Shown: piece by piece, positions 59,524 through 64,000 of the stretch
Layout of the letters: each line of letters starts with the position of its first letter
Position numbering within the stretch: position 1 is the first letter of the stretch
Program-made: the position numbers and the translations under genes
Origin: Coptis chinensis
Lineage: Eukaryota; Streptophyta; Magnoliopsida; Ranunculales; Ranunculaceae
Length of the DNA: 64,000 nt
Assembly (NCBI GenBank): GCA_015680905.1
Contig: CM027377.1
Coordinates: forward strand, 64,005,501-64,069,500
Direction of reading: 5' to 3'
The notes under the pieces: generated by a model
What the model saw: the letters and a program-made list of their open reading frames with translations, nothing else
Told to the model about the DNA's origin: nothing
The model's database searches: none

Positions 59524-61348
59524 AGCGGGAGATAGGGTAAGTTTTCATTCTAGTTAGTGTCTGCTTATGTCCCAAGCAATTTGATTCTTGTTAACCCCAT
59601 AATGGGAGGAACTCTTATAGAGTTGCGTCAGTTTTTATATTAGTATGTTTTAACCTTGTTTTGTAGATGTTCCAGAATTTCACGTGTTTCCATGGTATTT
59701 TTCTACTCTCTTTATTTAAATGCTTTGAGGACAAAGCATGCTTCTTGTTTGGGGGGGGGGGCATAGAAACACGTGTAATTAAGGCATCTGTTAGGATATA
59801 AATATGTATAATATGCATTTGTTTTCTAGTTAATATTTCAAAATTTCAAAAATATAAATAAATAAGTTATGCTATACACTTAGGAATATTGGTATTGTTT
59901 TCTTTCTCTATGCTTTTAATAATCTAGAAGTCTCACGTAGCTTTTGTATTAGAATAATTTTTAGAAACTTAGGTTAATATGTAGGTAATAATCTTTGCAT
60001 CTATCTATAAATATATTACATGAGTATTTATGATTGTTAGCAGTAAGTTTCTGAAATCTAGGCTAGAGTACTTATTCTACAAATCCTGTGAGAATATAGC
60101 CTAAAGCCTTATATGAAGCCGAAACATTTGAGAAATGACACAAGGGAGAAGTAAAATCCGGATAGAGAAATCACACGTCCACTTGCTTGATCACTATGCC
60201 ATATATCCTAAGGCGAGAATTTAGGCCCTCTTTGGATCAATATAGCCAGAAATTCAAACCTATGAATTATTTTCCGCTAAGTAAGCCCCTCGAGCCTTTC
60301 TTTAGCCTTTCATAAACCACAAATCATTTACCCCTGTTACAAAACAAAACAAAAAAAAAAATTCAACCTACCCAATTTAGATAAGTCCGATAATAGAATG
60401 AGGAAGAAAGAAGAAGAGAAAAAAACCTGTGTAAAAAAAAAGTTAGTTAATTGCTTGGAAAATAAAGAAAAGAAGTTTCCATCCAAAGAAAAGAAAAAAA
60501 AAAATAGAAATAAAATAAAAACTCCAAAAAAATAGAATAAAAAGGAGTCAAAAAGCCAAAGAAAAAGAAAAAATAATAATATGGCTAAGGATGGAAACAA
60601 AATGTAGAAGCAAAAGTAAATAACAAGGTTTTCTCTAGTTACATAATATGAAGACTCTATTATCTCAGACTTGTCCTTTTTGAATATCCATTTCCTTCCT
60701 TCTTAAACCATCTCCTAATCCCCGCAACACCTAATAAAGACCTTTAGCTCAATTAGGAAGAGGTTAGTGTGATAGTAAGTGGCAGATGTGTTTGATCAAC
60801 TCCGGCTTCCTTGTTTGTCATTCAGATTGTAAGGTAAAAAGTGTGCCCCATTTGCCTGCTCGGAGTAATGAAACTTGAGTGGAAAAATCAGAGTGTTGTA
60901 TCTTGACTATTATTGTGAGAACCTACTTAAGGACGCTATTCCGAGTTTCAAAAACAAACCTGCTAAGCATTTTATAGTATTACTCATTGTATATATGTTT
61001 ATTGTAGATGATTGATTATTATGCATATATTAGCTTAGTTTTCGACTTGATTACTCTATATGTATTGCTAGTGAGAGGTATAGTTAATTTAGAGCATGAA
61101 TAAGGAAACAATAATTTTATTTCTTAGTCATTGTAGTATAGATGAAGTTTGTGAGTACCTTCACTAGAAAACTCTCACGAGGCTATAACTCGTCCACTAG
61201 GGAATTCCTAGTGGTTTAAGGCCTTGTTGCATATGGTCAATGCAATCGCACTCAGCGAAACGAGAGTAGATAGAACTCCATTTTTGGTCACTTATTCTAA
61301 TTTCTCATCTTTGCTTGAGGACAAGAAAAATGCTGTTTGGGGGTGGTT
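59524..61348 (+). other. 3' non-coding region with two polypurine-like tracts
   Basis: CTTTGAGGACAAAGCATGCTT then an 11-base G-run ends at 59,761. A close variant, GCTTGAGGACAAG ... TTTGGGGGTGG, lies directly before the 3' LTR (61,313-61,348). Between them is A-rich DNA (60,340-60,600) with no supported gene. Confidence 0.6.
61336..61348 (+). promoter_or_regulatory. Polypurine tract
   Basis: TTTGGGGGTGGTT sits immediately before the 3' LTR start at 61,349, where plus-strand DNA synthesis is primed. Confidence 0.75.
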
Positions 61349-62920
61349 TGATAAGAGCCCAAAACTGTAGTTTTAACCCTGTAACAGTCATACTTTTAGA
61401 CCAATTATGTGAGTAATAATTAAGAATTAATCACGATTCACGTGTTTTATCGTTTAGGGCTTCAAAGTCAATTATGTGCAGAAATGTGCCACTTTGATGA
61501 GATAAAGGAGCAATGGTTCGTTGCTAAAGAGTTCCATGATTAAAGGCCAAGATTCAAGAAGACAAAGCCTTTGTAAAGCCCGTTCAAAAGCTGAAAAGTC
61601 GACGCTTGAGGCGTAAACAAAGACACAAAGTCGATTAGAACTTAGAAGGCCGTATCTTTGGACTCAGACTTCGGAATTGGGCCTACCTTATGTCAAAACG
61701 ACCGGATCGGAAATAGATTTCCAATTGTCTAAGCCATGACCCAATCAGAGGAGCAGAAGTGGATGAAAAGTCTGTTGAAGCCAACTACAGCTGAAGAGGC
61801 CATTTTGGACTGAAAGAATTGGGTTTTGGACCTGATTCTCTGGCCCAAAACATGGCTCCAAGCCCATGCACGATTTTTGGATTTGAAACATATAAAAACA
61901 AAAGCTTAGCTCTTTGTTAATGGTAGATAGTTAGACCTAGATTAAAAATTGGATTAGTTAGCCTCCATTAATTAGTTTTAGAACTTAGTTTTAGAATTTC
62001 AATTAGTTAATTAATTAGTTTTTCATATCTTGTTTTAGATCTAGTTTCATGTTTAATTAATTACTTTAGAACAAAGTAGATTATTAATTTAGTATTTGAA
62101 TCATTGTTTTATTATTCATTAGATTAATAAAATAGTGTTCTTGGTAATCTAGTTTCATTTTCCATTTACTTATTTAGTTCAATTCTTAGATTCAATTATT
62201 TGTCTTTATTAGATTGAATAGATTTTTGCATGTGTAGTTTCCATTTGAGTTTAAATAAGCAAAATTTCAATCTTTATATCATGTCTTGTTCGAATTTGAT
62301 TGGGAATGATAGCGTGATGATTCTCGGCTAAACCTCCATTAGAGGGGGTTGAGAAGCCTTGATGAAAGCTTGATTCTGATTATCGTAGAGTCGTCGTAAT
62401 TTCCTTTCCACTCTAGAAAGGATTAGTTCACCATGAGAATGGGTGTAATCGTTCACATGCTAGTTATGAATTGGTAGAAATGCCAAGTGTAATTAGGGAT
62501 TAGGAATAACCAGATTGTTCTGCGAAGCAGTTCAATTCGGATTACCACGATTCGTTGTTAGTGGATTAAGTTGAGCTAAGGTGGAATCAATCCCCCTCTA
62601 ACTCCTTATCATAGAATCAACGTAGTATTCCCATAGTTGTTTAAATAGTCGACTAGTTGCATCGTAGTCTAGTTATTATTTCGTAAATCTCTCATTAGAC
62701 TTAGAGTAGAGTAATTAGACTAGAAAACACAGCATGCGGAAGGACTATAAGAGTGGAGCGAACTTCCTACTCCACTATATCTGTTCAATAGATCGAGAGT
62801 AGAACAATCTTTGATAAATTTAGTCACGTAATATAAGTTTTAGTTTACTTACGTTTTGAGTTTCATCGTTCATTTCGTAGGTAAACTTTATCTTTGATAT
62901 ATATCTTTTTATATTTATCA
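61349..62920 (+). repeat. 3' LTR
   Basis: 1572 bp, TGATAAGAGCCC to ATATTTATCA. TATAAAAA at 61,891-61,898. High identity to the 5' LTR indicates a fairly recent insertion; I did not compute the divergence. Confidence 0.9.
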
Positions 62921-64000
62921 TCGTGGTTCTCGGTAATTTCACACATGTTTCTAGTCATTTATTCTATAATGATTTATTTGTTTATTATAATGATTTATTT
63001 AATTTTATTATTGTAATGACAACATTATTTGTGTGATTTGTACAACGGATTGACCATTATTTTAGAAGAGAAGCAAATGCCCATAGAAAATAAGCTTTCT
63101 GCAGCACGACTGCAAATTGTAGGTAATTTAAAGACTCGTATCATCGGACTGGTTCGGCTTGACAATTTGGGGCCAGACTTGAGAAACTGCCGTGGGTTGA
63201 TGATAACGGTGAATGTTGAAGGAGTGCATTGGATCCTCATTGTCGTTAACTTTGTCACGTGGGGTGTTCAAATCTACGACTCATTAGAGAAGCCGAAGGA
63301 TGGTGCCAACTGGGTTCTTGACCCAACACCACGTTTAACTAAGTTGTTGATAGTGCTTCCGTACACACTTCTGAGCCTGGATAGTGGATGTATAGACATG
63401 GCCAAATTAGGTAGTCAGTGGAACCTGGAGTTTGCAAAATGCGCCAAACAGGATGACGACAACAATGTGGTGGCGTTCACCCTTTGCCTTTGCGGTGCCT
63501 ACTCTAAAATTTGCGCTTTGTCTTTGCAAAAAAAGGAGAACATATATCAGGAAAAGAATATCAAAGGACTTGTTAGAGTGTGGGGTTACTAAGGAAAAGT
63601 ATTGTCGGCGCCAAGGTGGTCGAGGTTTGGACTTTGATGCGGGAGATAAAATTGCTGATGTCAATGGTTTAGGTTTTAAAAATGATGTTGAAAAAACTCC
63701 TGATGTGAAGGGTCAAATATCTGAAGTCCAAATTGGACCGACTGTTGCTACAAAGGTGGAACAGGCTGACATGGTTGTTTAAATATGTACCAAACACTAT
63801 GTAGTAAATTATGTGGCAGTTCTAAGACATTTTGGGGTTCTCTTCTGACTTCTAACCATAATTTACGCAGGTGGCTTATGGGATTAAAACTGCATTGGTA
63901 ATGACTGTGGGGAGATCTTCAAAATATATTAATGTGTCACATATCATATTGTTATTATCGTAACACTTTATGTTCCCCTGTCGAGACAAGATACTTACAA
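62921..64000 (+). pseudogene. ULP1-type protease gene, copy Y, 3' part
   Basis: Resumes the split exon (TCGTGGTTCTCG then a GT donor at 62,933). The next exon should begin after CAACAG, but here the acceptor reads CAACGG (about 63,042-63,047), so splicing is probably damaged. The main frame (63,029-63,592) has VHWILIVVNF and IYDSLEKP, but the Cys block is KQDDDNNVVAF at 63,461-63,476, lacking the catalytic Cys present in copy X. A C-terminal part (63,596-63,780) and another exon from about 63,872 (VAYGIKTALVMTVGRSSKY) follow. The gene runs off the window. Confidence 0.75.

Larger units (their letters stand above)
50282..62920 (+). mobile_element. 12.6-kb non-autonomous Ty3/gypsy LTR retrotransposon
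   Basis: Two LTRs of about 1.58 kb flank a primer-binding site, gag-protease, two unusual downstream ORFs and a polypurine tract. I find no reverse transcriptase, RNase H or integrase motif between protease and 3' LTR, so it must depend on a partner element. It sits inside an exon of ULP1 copy Y with a 5-bp target-site duplication. The gag and protease look most like the Athila/Tat side of the gypsy group. A truncated relative is at 7.4-12.8 kb. Confidence 0.85.

Overview
The window is transposon-packed plant nuclear DNA with a single conserved host gene, a polyubiquitin gene. The plant assignment rests on the plant-type ubiquitin repeats with a leader intron directly before the ATG, on FAR1/FHY3-type Mutator transposases, and on plant Ty3/gypsy and Ty1/copia elements. 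A eudicot is likely; I cannot name the species. A Tat-type element with an antisense ORF resembles Retand of Silene, which is a weak hint of Caryophyllales.

Layout. 1-3.9 kb: a decayed FAR1-related (FRS) Mutator-like element that is the inverted copy of 24.2-27.1 kb. 4.6-5.4 kb: a foldback hairpin element. 5.6-6.5 kb: a Myb/SANT-like gene remnant. 7.2-12.8 kb: a truncated minus-strand gypsy element (gag-protease plus one LTR) joined to a piece of a Tat antisense ORF. 14.4-19.4 kb and 27.3-32.9 kb: two direct copies of a Mutator-like element whose protein joins FAR1 zinc finger, MULE transposase, SWIM finger and an OTU cysteine-protease domain. 20.3-24.2 kb: the 3' part of a Tat/Retand-like element. 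33.8-36.6 kb: a longer FRS gene with two CCHC knuckles. 37.2-38.6 kb: the polyubiquitin gene, with a stop codon and a one-base deletion in repeat 2. 38.7-41.9 kb: an internally deleted copia element with both LTRs. 43.2-64.0 kb: three ULP1-type protease genes or fragments, two of them inverted copies; one is split inside an exon by a 12.6-kb LTR retrotransposon (50,282-62,920) that carries gag-protease and two further ORFs but no recognisable reverse transcriptase or integrase.

Across the left half lie clusters of short palindromes built on GAACA-N5-TGTTC and AT-rich arrays built on TATGTCAT. The most notable observations are the non-autonomous 12.6-kb retroelement with repeated leader modules and three polypurine-like tracts, the palindrome family, and the polyubiquitin lesion. 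Most coding regions carry stops and frameshifts, so boundaries of broken genes are approximate. Some single-base lesions could be assembly errors rather than true mutations.
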